Assembly (NCBI RefSeq): GCF_003337355.1
Contig: NZ_QPJW01000006.1
Coordinates: 62,001-126,000 of the forward strand
Source: Fontibacillus phaseoli
GTDB lineage: Bacteria; Bacillota; Bacilli; Paenibacillales; Paenibacillaceae
Reading direction: 5' to 3'
Length of the DNA: 64,000 nt
Part shown: piece by piece, positions 16,137-25,252 of the stretch
Numbering within the stretch: the first letter of the stretch is position 1
How the letters are laid out: the number at the start of each line of letters is the position of its first letter
Notes under the pieces: model-generated
Seen by the model: the letters and a program-made list of their open reading frames with translations, nothing else
Database searches by the model: none
Told to the model about the DNA's origin: nothing
Program-made: the position numbers and the translations under genes

Positions 16137-16931
16137 ATGAAGGTAACAGAAGCGACTGCAATGGAGCGGGCAGGCAAGGTGAATTGGGTGCTTTTTAATC
16201 CAAAAACCTATGCAACGATCCTCTATTTATTGCTATCTCTCCCGTTAGGGATTATTTATTTTACAGTAGCGATAACGGGACTTACCCTATCCATCGGTTT
16301 AACTCCAATATTTATCGGAATACCGCTGTTTTTTGGAGTAGCCAAGCTGTTGAATGGGATCGTGAATTTTGAACAAAACATGATTAGACAAATTTTAGGT
16401 TTACCTGCTCCTTCTGTATCGTATACCTATAATCAACAATCTGAAGCCGGGGAGAACTGGTTGAAGCGAATGGTGAGAGGCTTTGAGGGTGGGCTATTCA
16501 TTCGAAATCTGCTGCTTGTATTACTAAGATGTGTAACAGGCATTGTATTCTTTGTTATCATGGTAACGGCGATTTCACTAGGACTAGGATTAATTGCTCT
16601 TCCAGTCGTGCATATCATTTTGATGAATGAAATGCAGCTTGATATTTTAGAGAATAGCTTGTTTAGTTATTTTCATATAGATTGGACTTATAATCAGCAA
16701 TATCTGCTGTACGTAGGCCTTGGCCTTGTGTTTTTCTGGCTAGCGCTGCGCGTCGTGAATGGACTCATGCAAATTCAGCGCAGAATCATGTATGTGGATG
16801 AGCCATATCAGCAGCCGTCAGTGCCGCCAATGGAAGCACAAATACATGCGCCCGTTGAGTCGCAATATTATGAGTACCAAGAGGATCAGCCCACTCAAGG
16901 GATGATGCAGCCAGCCCATAGAGAGCTTTAG
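16137..16931 (+). CDS. Membrane protein with putative sensor domain
   Basis: A 264-residue protein matching the 'putative sensor' domain often fused to histidine kinases: WVLFNPKTYATILYLLLSLP, then 'LTLSIGLTPIFIGIPLF', and a second pair of helices with 'GLGLIALPVV'. Four membrane segments are visible, followed by a Pro/Gln/Tyr-rich soluble tail (about 225-264). No kinase domain follows, so it is a stand-alone version of unknown role. ATG 16137 follows AAGGGGTG; the in-frame TTG at 16131 is less likely. Confidence 0.8.
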   Translation: MKVTEATAMERAGKVNWVLFNPKTYATILYLLLSLPLGIIYFTVAITGLTLSIGLTPIFIGIPLFFGVAKLLNGIVNFEQNMIRQILGLPAPSVSYTYNQQSEAGENWLKRMVRGFEGGLFIRNLLLVLLRCVTGIVFFVIMVTAISLGLGLIALPVVHIILMNEMQLDILENSLFSYFHIDWTYNQQYLLYVGLGLVFFWLALRVVNGLMQIQRRIMYVDEPYQQPSVPPMEAQIHAPVESQYYEYQEDQPTQGMMQPAHREL

Positions 16932-17028
16932 AAGTTCTCTTTTTTAAATCCACTACTTAGCGTATCGTACCTCATCAACACACTACGGCGAATTGTGGTT
17001 TTCACAGCCGTGGTTCGACTCCACCATG

Positions 17029-17058
17029 AAAAGCCCGACCACACGCGGACGGGCTTTT
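17029..17058 (+). terminator. Hairpin terminator after the sensor-domain gene
   Basis: AAAAGCCCG and CGGGCTTTT form a nine-pair stem with a 12-base loop; the T-run is within the stem. Confidence 0.6.
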
Positions 17059-17095
17059 GCTATACCCCGAAATTGTAGACGGGTTGGAGATGACT

Positions 17096-17149
17096 GAAAA
17101 AAAGCGCAGGCACAGCATGAGGAACATATCTGTTCCTACGCTGTGCCTG
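17096..17149 (-). terminator. Terminator of the PL8 lyase gene
   Basis: CAGGCACAGC and GCTGTGCCTG form a ten-pair stem with an inner AGGAACA/TGTTCCT stem. The A-run at 17096-17103 gives the U-run on the minus strand, just after the lyase stop codon. Confidence 0.9.
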
Positions 17150-17163
17150 GTGTTATCTATGTT

Positions 17164-20100
17164 TTATTGTTCCAATATCCGAACCAATAGGGTTACCGCT
17201 TCCGCCCGGGTCGCAGTACCGTTCGGAACGAACTTATTGTCACCGCGGCCGTCCACGATGTCCAGCTTGCGAACCGCCTCAATTGCGCCTTTCGCCCACT
17301 TCGGGATATCCTTATCGTCCGCGAAACCGGTCGTTGTGCCTGCTTCAGCAGACAGTTTAAGCGCTCTAGCGATCATCGCTGCCATTTCGGCACGGGTAAT
17401 ACGCGCATTCGGCCGGAAGCTGCCGTCCGCGTACCCGCTCACAATGCCTGCTTCAACAGCATTCGCAATTTCTTGCTTCGCCCATCCGCCGAGTTTGGCC
17501 TCGTCCGTAAACGCAGGCGCTGAACCTGTTTCTTCCAGCTTAAGCGCCTTGGCCAGCATGACCGTAAATTCGGCGCGGGTAATGGCGGCATTCGGCTTGA
17601 ACGTTCCATCCGGATAGCCGCTGACAAGCTTCATGCCCGCCGCGCTCAGGATGGCGCTCTTCGCCCAATGTCCCGCGATGTCTGTGAACGATGGCGCCGG
17701 CGCGTTCGGTTCGCCGCTTTCGTCTTTCTTTTCGCCTACAGCCATGACCGCAAACTTGGTGAAGTGATCCACCTCGGCCGTAATTCGATCGCCGTTCACG
17801 ACGCCGCCTATTTCAGTCCATACTTTCTTTGCATCGTCATAGTAGAAGATAGCGACTCTTTGATTGTCTCCTACAAGAGACGGATCGAACTTCATCGAGA
17901 TGACGATCGGCTTCTTAAAGTTGCTGGTCATATTTTTCGTTAATTCATAGACGTTGCTGACAAGCGTTTCCTTATCGAATACGAGGTTTGCCGTACTGTT
18001 CAGCTTCTCGATCTCGATGCGCAGCTCTTGCTCCGCCGCCCCAGCGCCTATCGTAAGGATAACTTCTTTATCGAGGCTGACCTCGCCGGCCCGTCCGCTC
18101 GGAATAAGAATGATGCCGTTGGTCGATTCGATGACGGAAGTATTATTGCCATTACCTGTGCCGCTGCCGCTGACCGGCGTCTCCGGTTGCGGATCCTTCG
18201 GCGTCTCCGGTTGCGGAGCATTCGGTGTTGCCGTCACGGCATTGGAGAACTTGCTCTCGCCCCCCGCTCCCACGGCTTTCACTGAGAACGCGTATCGCGT
18301 GCCATTCGTCAGACCGGTTACTGTGTATGCGGTTTCCGTGACGTTCTCCTGCACTTGCACCCAATTGGCCGGATCAACCGGAGCCGCAGACCCTGCATAC
18401 TTGTAAACGACATAGCGATCCGCACCAGCCACGGCATCCCAACTCAGCGAAACTTTCCGGTCTTCCGCCAAGGCGGCAAGATGAACCGGCGCTGCCGGAA
18501 CCTGCGACAATGTCGAATTCGGCGTCGCCGTCACGACATTGGAGAAATTACTCTCGCCTCTCGCATCTACGGCTTTCACCGTGAACGCATAGCTTGTTTC
18601 GTTCGTTAATCCGGTTACCGTATACGTAGCTTCCGTTACGCTAGCTTGAACCAGCTGCCAGTTGCCCGGATCGGCCGGCGCAGCCATGCCTTCATATTGG
18701 TACACGGAATAGGTGACGCTTTCCGCCGGAGCGTCCCATTTTAAGGTTACGGATCGGTCACCGGGCGCCGCCGTCAAATTCGCAGGCGAAGCCGGAACAG
18801 ATGCTTCATCCGACGATGGGATCACTTCCTTAGACGGCTTGGATGCCGCCGAATCGCCTTGAGCGTTCGTCGCGACTACCGTAAAGGTATACGCCGTACC
18901 GTTCGTCAAACCGGGGACGGTGATTGGGCTGCCCGAACCTTCCGCCGTCACAACAGCTTCTCCGTTTGCCCACGCGGTTACCTTATAGCCTGTAATTTCG
19001 CTTCCGCCGTTATGGACCGGCGCAGCAAAGCTCACCTCAACGGACCCGTCATGACCGACGGCATGCACATCGGCAGGCGCATCCGGGGCGGTAGCAAGAG
19101 CCGAATACACTTTAAATTCCCAGAGTGAGTAGCCGTATGTGGTCCCTCTTTTCGTGCCATACATCTGAACGTATCTTGCATTCACGGGTTCGAAGGAGAT
19201 TCTATCGATTCCTCCGTCTCCGGTTGTGGTACTGTAAACCGTAGTCCAATTCGTCGCGTCGTCGGAAACCTGAATTTGGTACGCCTTTCCATACGCGTCT
19301 TCCCAATGTAGATCAACCTCCTGGATCGATTGGCTAGAGCCAAGATCGACATAGATCCACTGCGTATCGGAATAGTTAGATCCCCAACGGGTACTAAGTG
19401 AGCCATCGACCGCATAGCCGGGCCCGACGTTCGCTGCTCTGGACGAGCTTGCCTCTACCGGCTTGCCTTCTGCAAGATTGGGCGGTACTGCTTCATACAC
19501 GTTAAATTCATAAAGCGAGTAGCCATTTCCGGTACCCTGCTGAACTCCTTGCATACGAACGTACCTGGCATTGATCGGACTGAAAGAAATGTCGTCGATT
19601 CCTCCGTTACCCGTCGTCGTTGAGTAAACATCACTCCAGGTGACAGCGTCGTCCGATACTTGAATTTTATAACTCTTCCCGTACGCTTTCTCCCAATTTA
19701 GCCTAACTTTATTGATCGAAAACTGATTTTGCAAATCAACATAAATCCATTCATTATCCGAATTGTTTGAACCCCAATACGAAGTTCTGTAAAGATCCGT
19801 AGCATTCGAGGCAAATAGGTTGTCTTTGCTGGATGAAGCGGTCGCACCTTTAGTATAAGCGAGATCGAATCCGCTATCGTCGATGGAGGACCCCTCATTC
19901 AAAGTCATGCTTCGGCCTGTGAACGTATCCTTGCCGAGCCTATAGCTTGTCGTGGATGTTTCTCCGTTTCGATTCAGCGTCACGTTCACTGTAATCCCCG
20001 GTGTTTCGGGATTGGCGACCGAAATACGGACAGGTGCTGAAGATTCGTCGACGATAACCATGGCGGGTTGATCTACTGTAACAATCAAACCGTCTCTCAC

Positions 20101-22077
20101 CGTCACCGTTCCGGGTTGATAAAACAGCAATTCCGCAATCCCCAGCGACTCATGCCGGACAGCCTGGACGGATGATGTATTCGAAAGAATACTTATCGGG
20201 TTGTCGCTCGCGTAGTTGCTGACCTCTCCGGAGGTTTTGTTCGGCAATACGATGTATTGATAGGAAGCGTTAGTTGGTTTCACGCCATGATCGAGCCAAA
20301 TTGAAAAAATCGGCTTGGTAATCGCCTCCGTTGAACTTCCCGTGATGACGTCACTCCATTTTCCGGTTTTCGTCTCCCGCTTTACTTGAAAATCCGTCGG
20401 ATTCGGGAATATATAGCCGATATTATCGTTATAGGCCCAGCGTCCGTTGGTTTGCATCGTTCCGTCTGCTAGGGGATTGCCATCTACGAGAACTTCGCCT
20501 ATCGCCTGACTTTGGTTCAATGTCGTATGGATCGGCGCGGTATTCGTAGAAGCGATTCCTGCACCAAGCGCCACCATTTCGTCATCGAAAAAGAAGTAGC
20601 CTTTCTTTCCGCTTGTATTCAACTTGTTAAAATCAAATGCGGTGGCTCCATAACGCTCGTTTGTCACTCCGCCTACAAACGTTTTGGGATTGTTGAAATT
20701 TCCGTCTTTCGTGAGTGCGTACGGGGCCGTCGTACCGGGAACATGGGCCCAGTCCATCAACCGGTAAACGGGTCTGTATTCGTCGCCGGTTCTCTGAATG
20801 GCGGTGGCTCCTTGCGGCGTCCAGAACAACAGGTTATATCCGCTGGGATTGATCGTTCTCCATTCGCCGCCTTTAACCGTGCTGGAGGCCATTTTGACCG
20901 TAATTCCGTAGTCAGTTCGCATATGGGAGGAGACAAGCGTTTGCCATTGCGTTATATTGTTGGCGTTCAGTCCGTTGCTCGTGCTCGTGCCGATCCTGCG
21001 AATATTGTCAAGGAAACTTGCAAACTCCGTAGCCCTCTTCGGATTGGCCGCCTGCATCCATTGCATCGGATCTTCATAGAAGGTCAAAGCCGCGCTCGAA
21101 TAATCCGGCCAATCAGGTCCATTCATCCCCATGCCCAGATCGGCAACATCGCCTTTCACGAGATACCTGGTGCCGTCCAATAAATATGACGATAACGAAT
21201 CAATCGCCGCCTCGCTGAACGAGAACACGGTGCCCGAGGCAATGTAGGCCCAGAATGACATATCTCTGGCAAAGCTTCTTCCATAGCCCGTCGTATAATT
21301 CGTTTTGCCATGCATAAAAAAGGACATGTCCGACTGGATTCCCGTCACGGTCGTCGTCACATTCGACAATACGTTAAACGCATTCACGGCGTTCCGAACG
21401 ATCTGGGCATCCTCCAGCAACAAGCCCCGGTACATATAATTTTGATTGTACCAGGACGAATTGGCCCCATCGACAGTGTGAGGGCTGCTGTCTAACGTGC
21501 CAATAATATTGGAGGCTTGCGTTGCCGTTAAATAGCCTTCACATAAAAGCGCAATTTTTTCCAGCCTTAGTTGTTTGCCGATTCCGGTCTCCCACCAGTT
21601 GGTTGAAGTCGGCTTTACCGTGAACCAATAATCCAGCGCCTTTTGAATACCATTTAACAACGTTTCACTATGATAGTTTGGATCATTCGGGTCGGCAAAA
21701 GCCTGCGCCATCGACTGCATCCGGTCTAATGCAAGGTAGGGTGACCAACCTCTCCCATTGGCGGCGGAAGTTGTACTCGTGTAATCGACATCGTCCCAGC
21801 TTCCATCCGGTTTTTGATTGGATAAATAAGTACCTGCCTGTGATTTGAAGGTCCATTCGACCCGACCGTTCGTTCCGTCATTTATGATATCTTTGGAGAT
21901 GTAAAAATCAACCATACGCTTTTTCATCATTTTCATGTCAGCGATCTCTTGAGAAGCATTCGTCTCCTCGGGAGTGCTCGCCGATACGGGCGAGTATAAA
22001 AATAGGGACGATATCATTGAACAAACAATAACAAGACAGATCCACCTCTTTACAAACCTTTGCATTTGGTTAGTCAT
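17164..22077 (-). CDS. Surface-anchored PL8 polysaccharide lyase with F5/8C, FN3 and SLH domains
   Basis: A 1637-residue secreted enzyme. Order: signal peptide (1-34, cleavage near VSA), PL8 alpha/alpha-toroid (about 45-400) with DGANSSW (Asn), FMHG (His) and YTTGYGRSF (Tyr), as expected for the Asn-His-Tyr catalytic set of xanthan, hyaluronate and chondroitin lyases; beta-sandwich part to about 720; two F5/8-type C (discoidin) carbohydrate-binding domains (about 743-863 and 868-995); three fibronectin III repeats (about 1000-1286); a beta-rich spacer (about 1316-1446); three SLH repeats (1463-1637) that hold it on the cell wall. It cuts uronic-acid polysaccharides outside the cell. Substrate is unresolved. 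Confidence 0.93.
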   Translation of the reverse strand: MTNQMQRFVKRWICLVIVCSMISSLFLYSPVSASTPEETNASQEIADMKMMKKRMVDFYISKDIINDGTNGRVEWTFKSQAGTYLSNQKPDGSWDDVDYTSTTSAANGRGWSPYLALDRMQSMAQAFADPNDPNYHSETLLNGIQKALDYWFTVKPTSTNWWETGIGKQLRLEKIALLCEGYLTATQASNIIGTLDSSPHTVDGANSSWYNQNYMYRGLLLEDAQIVRNAVNAFNVLSNVTTTVTGIQSDMSFFMHGKTNYTTGYGRSFARDMSFWAYIASGTVFSFSEAAIDSLSSYLLDGTRYLVKGDVADLGMGMNGPDWPDYSSAALTFYEDPMQWMQAANPKRATEFASFLDNIRRIGTSTSNGLNANNITQWQTLVSSHMRTDYGITVKMASSTVKGGEWRTINPSGYNLLFWTPQGATAIQRTGDEYRPVYRLMDWAHVPGTTAPYALTKDGNFNNPKTFVGGVTNERYGATAFDFNKLNTSGKKGYFFFDDEMVALGAGIASTNTAPIHTTLNQSQAIGEVLVDGNPLADGTMQTNGRWAYNDNIGYIFPNPTDFQVKRETKTGKWSDVITGSSTEAITKPIFSIWLDHGVKPTNASYQYIVLPNKTSGEVSNYASDNPISILSNTSSVQAVRHESLGIAELLFYQPGTVTVRDGLIVTVDQPAMVIVDESSAPVRISVANPETPGITVNVTLNRNGETSTTSYRLGKDTFTGRSMTLNEGSSIDDSGFDLAYTKGATASSSKDNLFASNATDLYRTSYWGSNNSDNEWIYVDLQNQFSINKVRLNWEKAYGKSYKIQVSDDAVTWSDVYSTTTGNGGIDDISFSPINARYVRMQGVQQGTGNGYSLYEFNVYEAVPPNLAEGKPVEASSSRAANVGPGYAVDGSLSTRWGSNYSDTQWIYVDLGSSQSIQEVDLHWEDAYGKAYQIQVSDDATNWTTVYSTTTGDGGIDRISFEPVNARYVQMYGTKRGTTYGYSLWEFKVYSALATAPDAPADVHAVGHDGSVEVSFAAPVHNGGSEITGYKVTAWANGEAVVTAEGSGSPITVPGLTNGTAYTFTVVATNAQGDSAASKPSKEVIPSSDEASVPASPANLTAAPGDRSVTLKWDAPAESVTYSVYQYEGMAAPADPGNWQLVQASVTEATYTVTGLTNETSYAFTVKAVDARGESNFSNVVTATPNSTLSQVPAAPVHLAALAEDRKVSLSWDAVAGADRYVVYKYAGSAAPVDPANWVQVQENVTETAYTVTGLTNGTRYAFSVKAVGAGGESKFSNAVTATPNAPQPETPKDPQPETPVSGSGTGNGNNTSVIESTNGIILIPSGRAGEVSLDKEVILTIGAGAAEQELRIEIEKLNSTANLVFDKETLVSNVYELTKNMTSNFKKPIVISMKFDPSLVGDNQRVAIFYYDDAKKVWTEIGGVVNGDRITAEVDHFTKFAVMAVGEKKDESGEPNAPAPSFTDIAGHWAKSAILSAAGMKLVSGYPDGTFKPNAAITRAEFTVMLAKALKLEETGSAPAFTDEAKLGGWAKQEIANAVEAGIVSGYADGSFRPNARITRAEMAAMIARALKLSAEAGTTTGFADDKDIPKWAKGAIEAVRKLDIVDGRGDNKFVPNGTATRAEAVTLLVRILEQ

Positions 22078-22117
22078 TCACATGCGCTCCTTTGCTTAAC
22101 TAATCTAAAAAATCTGA

Positions 22118-22131
22118 TGATAGCGCTTTCC
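22118..22131. promoter_or_regulatory. Candidate catabolite-responsive element (cre)
   Basis: Read on the minus strand, GGAAAGCGCTATCA matches the cre consensus TGWAARCGYTWNCW at 13 of 14 positions. It lies about 40 bases upstream of the PL8 start, so CcpA repression in the presence of glucose is plausible. Confidence 0.55.
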
Positions 22132-22543
22132 AATTCATGGATTGAAGACCGTTTACTTGTCAAGTTGCTTTTGCATCGTTTTCCTCCTTTCATCGAGACC
22201 GGCCATCATCAGCGTCCCGTTATCTATGCCGTTACCTTACCAAGCCCTCGCCGCAACGGCAATTCCTGCAAGCGCCAATTTTTCCTGCAAGCGCAGATTT
22301 ACGAACTTCCCAAAAACAACACTATTTCAAAAATAAACGATTTTGTAGACGGTAATGCCCGTTATGCTATAATTAATCCTTAATTTATAAGCTTGGCAGG
22401 TATTATTGCGAAAGTTCTAGAGCCATGAAATTCAGACTTACAAAGGTTCGCAAACTTGGATATTCAGGTGCAGTACATTTCGCTTTCGGCAATAGGCTAC
22501 TTAATCATCAGGAAACACGGGATGTGGTACAAAGGCCTATTTG

Positions 22544-22610
22544 TATGTCTATATCATGCTAGTTAAGTGACTTGAAAATGAAGGTTTTATTTCATGATGT
22601 GAAATATAAT
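22544..22610 (+). promoter_or_regulatory. Activator-type promoter of the GH43 gene
   Basis: TATGTCTATATCATGCTA (22544-22561) and TGACTTGAAAAT (22568-22579) precede a perfect TATAAT (22605-22610). The -35 position reads AGGTTT, far from consensus. The same two blocks with the same 34-base distance to the -10 box occur before the binding-protein gene at 25075-25140. The AraC regulator between them is the likely activator. Confidence 0.7.
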
Positions 22611-22689
22611 GGGGATTGCGAGGATAATCACTTGATAAAACCAAGTGTGTTCCAGGCTGCAAAAATCGATTAAGACAGGAGTGCAATGG

Positions 22690-24189
22690 ATGCAGTTTAC
22701 CAATCCCGTGATCCCCGGCTTTCACCCGGACCCTAGTATTTGCCGGGTAGGTGACGACTATTATTTGGTTACGAGCTCGTTTGAATATTTTCCCGGCGTA
22801 CCTATTTTTCATAGCAAGGACCTTGTCCATTGGCGGCAGATCGGCCATTGCTTAACAACCGAAGAGCAGCTTCCGCTCGCCAATGCATGGAGTTCAGGGG
22901 GAATCTATGCTCCGACTCTTCGTTATCACAAGGGCTGGTTTTATATGGTGACTACTAATGTAAGCGGAGTCGGGAATTTCTACGTTAAAACGATGAATCC
23001 CGAAGGTCCCTGGTCGAAGCCCATCCAGGTTGCTCAGGACGGCATAGATCCTTCTCTTTTGTTCGATGATGACGGCCGCGTATATTTTCAATCTGCACGT
23101 AACGGCGGTATATATCAATGCGAAATCGATATCGAATCCGGGAGTATGTTGACCGGGAGTCGCTTGATCTGGACAGGATCGGGCGGGGCACATCCCGAAG
23201 CGCCTCACTTATACAAAATCAATGATCAATATTATTTGATGATCGCCGAGGGCGGGACCGAATACGGACATATGGAGACCGTAGCCAGAAGCAATGATCC
23301 GTTTGGGCCTTATGAATCCTGTCCTCATAATCCTATTCTTTCAAACCGAAGCATGGATAGCAAAATACACGCAACGGGCCATGCGGATCTGGTCCAAACC
23401 CAGGACGGCAGTTGGTGGGCCGTTTGCTTAGGAGTAAGGCCTGTTTCCTATCCATACAGGCACCACCTGGGGAGAGAGGTTTTCCTCGCGAACGTAAGCT
23501 GGAGTGCTGACGGATGGCCGATCGTTGGCAACGACGGTCACATTCATCCCCTAATGGAAGCGCCTGAATTACCGGAAGTGCGTTGGCCGGAGAAGCCGGT
23601 CAGAGACGACTTCAACCGTTCCCGGCTGGGAATGGATTGGACATTTTTACGAAATCTCAAGCAAGGCTGCTGGTCGTTGGAAGAACGGCCGGGTTATCTT
23701 GTTCTGCATGGCAATCAAACGTCTTTGAACGATATCGGTTCTCCGGCCTTTGTAGGGCGACGGCTTTGTCATTTCTCCAGCAATATTCGAGCAGCGATGG
23801 AATTTGAGCCGCTTATAGATGGGGAAGAGGCCGGTTTAACCGTTTATATGAACGAGAAGTATCATTACGATCTTGCCGTAAGGCGCGAGAGAGGACGGAA
23901 GATGATCGTTTTTCGCCGGACGGTCGGCTCGATGAAGGTAGAAGAAATGCGCGATTGCCCTGAGGGGGAAGTGGTGCTTCAAATTAAAGCTCTTCTCGAG
24001 AAGTTTGAAGCATCATTCCAAACCATTGAATCGAAGGTGTTTGAGATGGGATGGGGCGAAACTCATTTGCTTTCCACAGAAGTAGCGGGCGGCTTTACAG
24101 GCGTGTTTATGGCGATGTATGCAACGAGTGAATCGGAGCAAGTTACCCCCGCGTATTTTGATTGGTTTGATTATGAACCGGTGAATTAA
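22690..24189 (+). CDS. GH43 beta-xylosidase / alpha-L-arabinofuranosidase
   Basis: A 499-residue cytoplasmic glycosidase without signal peptide. The five-bladed propeller carries the GH43 catalytic triad: base Asp14 (GFHPDPS), pKa-modulating Asp120 (DGIDPSLLFDDDG) and acid Glu170 (HPEAPHLY). A C-terminal beta-sandwich (about 300-499) starts near VRDDFNRSRLGMDW, as in xylosidases of this family. ATG 22690 follows AGGAG (22677-22681) with eight bases spacing; upstream GTGs are less well placed. It may process oligosaccharides imported with the help of the nearby binding protein. Confidence 0.93.
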   Translation: MQFTNPVIPGFHPDPSICRVGDDYYLVTSSFEYFPGVPIFHSKDLVHWRQIGHCLTTEEQLPLANAWSSGGIYAPTLRYHKGWFYMVTTNVSGVGNFYVKTMNPEGPWSKPIQVAQDGIDPSLLFDDDGRVYFQSARNGGIYQCEIDIESGSMLTGSRLIWTGSGGAHPEAPHLYKINDQYYLMIAEGGTEYGHMETVARSNDPFGPYESCPHNPILSNRSMDSKIHATGHADLVQTQDGSWWAVCLGVRPVSYPYRHHLGREVFLANVSWSADGWPIVGNDGHIHPLMEAPELPEVRWPEKPVRDDFNRSRLGMDWTFLRNLKQGCWSLEERPGYLVLHGNQTSLNDIGSPAFVGRRLCHFSSNIRAAMEFEPLIDGEEAGLTVYMNEKYHYDLAVRRERGRKMIVFRRTVGSMKVEEMRDCPEGEVVLQIKALLEKFEASFQTIESKVFEMGWGETHLLSTEVAGGFTGVFMAMYATSESEQVTPAYFDWFDYEPVN

Positions 24190-24204
24190 ATTCACCGGTT
24201 TTTT
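24177..24204. terminator. Bidirectional terminator containing both stop codons
   Basis: AACCGGTGAAT and ATTCACCGGTT form an 11-pair stem around TAA, followed by six T on the plus strand. The GH43 stop codon is the loop, and the convergent AraC gene ends inside the right arm. Confidence 0.85.
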
Positions 24205-25052
24205 CGGTAGGTTTGAGGCGACATCCCATAGGTCTTTTTGAATAGGCGGGCCAGATAATTACTGTCATTAAATCCGCACGCATAGGAGATATCCGTTACT
24301 GAAAGATGGGTTTGTTTTAAGAGCATGCAGGCTCTTTCGAGACGAAGCCGCTGAAGATAAGCGATCGGCGTCGTTTGATAATACGCTTTAAAAATCCGGT
24401 TTAAGTGTCTTATGGAAATATTCGATTTTGCGGCAACTTCCTCCAACGCGATCGGCTCGAGATAGTGATCTTCAATATAGGAGACCGCATTCGCAAGGTG
24501 GATCAGGCCGCTGTCGAGGTCTTTTTCGCCATTGTCATAATGTCTGGACAAATAAACGACGAGTTCCATGAAGCGCGAAGCGAGCAAGGTTTGATGACCG
24601 GGAAGCTTGGACTCGTATTCCCCGACCATGAAAGAGATGAGAGACGCAACATATTCCAGGCTTGAAATCGACAAATTTAATTTGCTTTTATAAGCGGTGA
24701 TATTTCGATAAAACGGTTCCAAAATGAAAAGCGCCTGAAACCCATTCAACGTCCGCAGATCGGGGCCGGCGGATTCAAGCATCTCCGGCTTGTACATAAT
24801 GTTGCAAATCTTAAAGTCCTGAGGCTCTTTATAGGCATGAGAAGTACTGCCGTTAATAACAAAAACATGGCCCTTTTTGATAAATGATTCTTCGTTATTG
24901 ACGATATGAGTAGCGTGTCCATTCAGGACAATGACTAATTCGGAGAAGTCCACGTGACTATGATCAAAGGTGTCTTCCTCGTGTCCTCCGTATTGAATGA
25001 AAAAGGGGAAATGCTCATCCCTCGTAAACCAGTTTAAATATACATTACTCAA
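24192..25052 (-). CDS. AraC-family transcriptional activator
   Basis: A 286-residue regulator with an N-terminal cupin ligand domain (about 20-140; FDHSHVDFSELVIVLNG) and a C-terminal double helix-turn-helix (about 190-286; LEEVAAKSNISIRHLNRIFK and VTDISYACGFNDSNYLARLF). ATG 25052 opens it. It lies between the GH43 gene and a binding-protein gene whose promoters share one motif, which makes it the local activator in response to a sugar. The activating sugar is unknown. Confidence 0.93.
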   Translation of the reverse strand: MSNVYLNWFTRDEHFPFFIQYGGHEEDTFDHSHVDFSELVIVLNGHATHIVNNEESFIKKGHVFVINGSTSHAYKEPQDFKICNIMYKPEMLESAGPDLRTLNGFQALFILEPFYRNITAYKSKLNLSISSLEYVASLISFMVGEYESKLPGHQTLLASRFMELVVYLSRHYDNGEKDLDSGLIHLANAVSYIEDHYLEPIALEEVAAKSNISIRHLNRIFKAYYQTTPIAYLQRLRLERACMLLKQTHLSVTDISYACGFNDSNYLARLFKKTYGMSPQTYRKNR

Positions 25053-25074
25053 AGGATCACCGCCTGATTATGCA

Positions 25075-25140
25075 TATGTCTATATCATGCTATTGAATGA
25101 CTTGAAAATCAAGGTTTGCCTATAAACGATGCGATAGAAT
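25075..25140 (+). promoter_or_regulatory. Activator-type promoter of the solute-binding protein gene
   Basis: TATGTCTATATCATGCTA (25075-25092) and TGACTTGAAAAT (25098-25109) repeat the GH43 promoter motif. The -35 position reads AGGTTT again and the -10 box TAGAAT (25135-25140) is at the same distance. Confidence 0.7.
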
Positions 25141-25252
25141 AAGGAATGTAAGCAAGGCCGTAATTCGCCGGGTGGATGGTTTGCAGCCATTAAAGAAAGC
25201 GTATTCAATTGATGTTTGTTTCGAGAAATATACAGGGGGAAAGGATGATTAG

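Larger units (their letters stand above)
22078..22689. other. Divergent region between the PL8 and GH43 genes
   Basis: Contains a cre-like site (22118-22131) close to the PL8 start and the motif-bearing GH43 promoter (22544-22610). The middle 400 bases are AT-rich with no recognised gene. Confidence 0.55.

Noticed and set aside
16981-17028. tRNA-like T-arm GTGGTTCGACTCCAC
   Set aside because: Only a T-arm-like hairpin is present; no acceptor, D-arm or anticodon stem could be folded around it. It might be a tRNA relic but cannot be supported.
17668-18609. Several plus-strand frames opposite the lyase C-terminus
   Set aside because: They are shadows of the Pro/Gly/Thr-rich FN3 and SLH coding region; no start signals.
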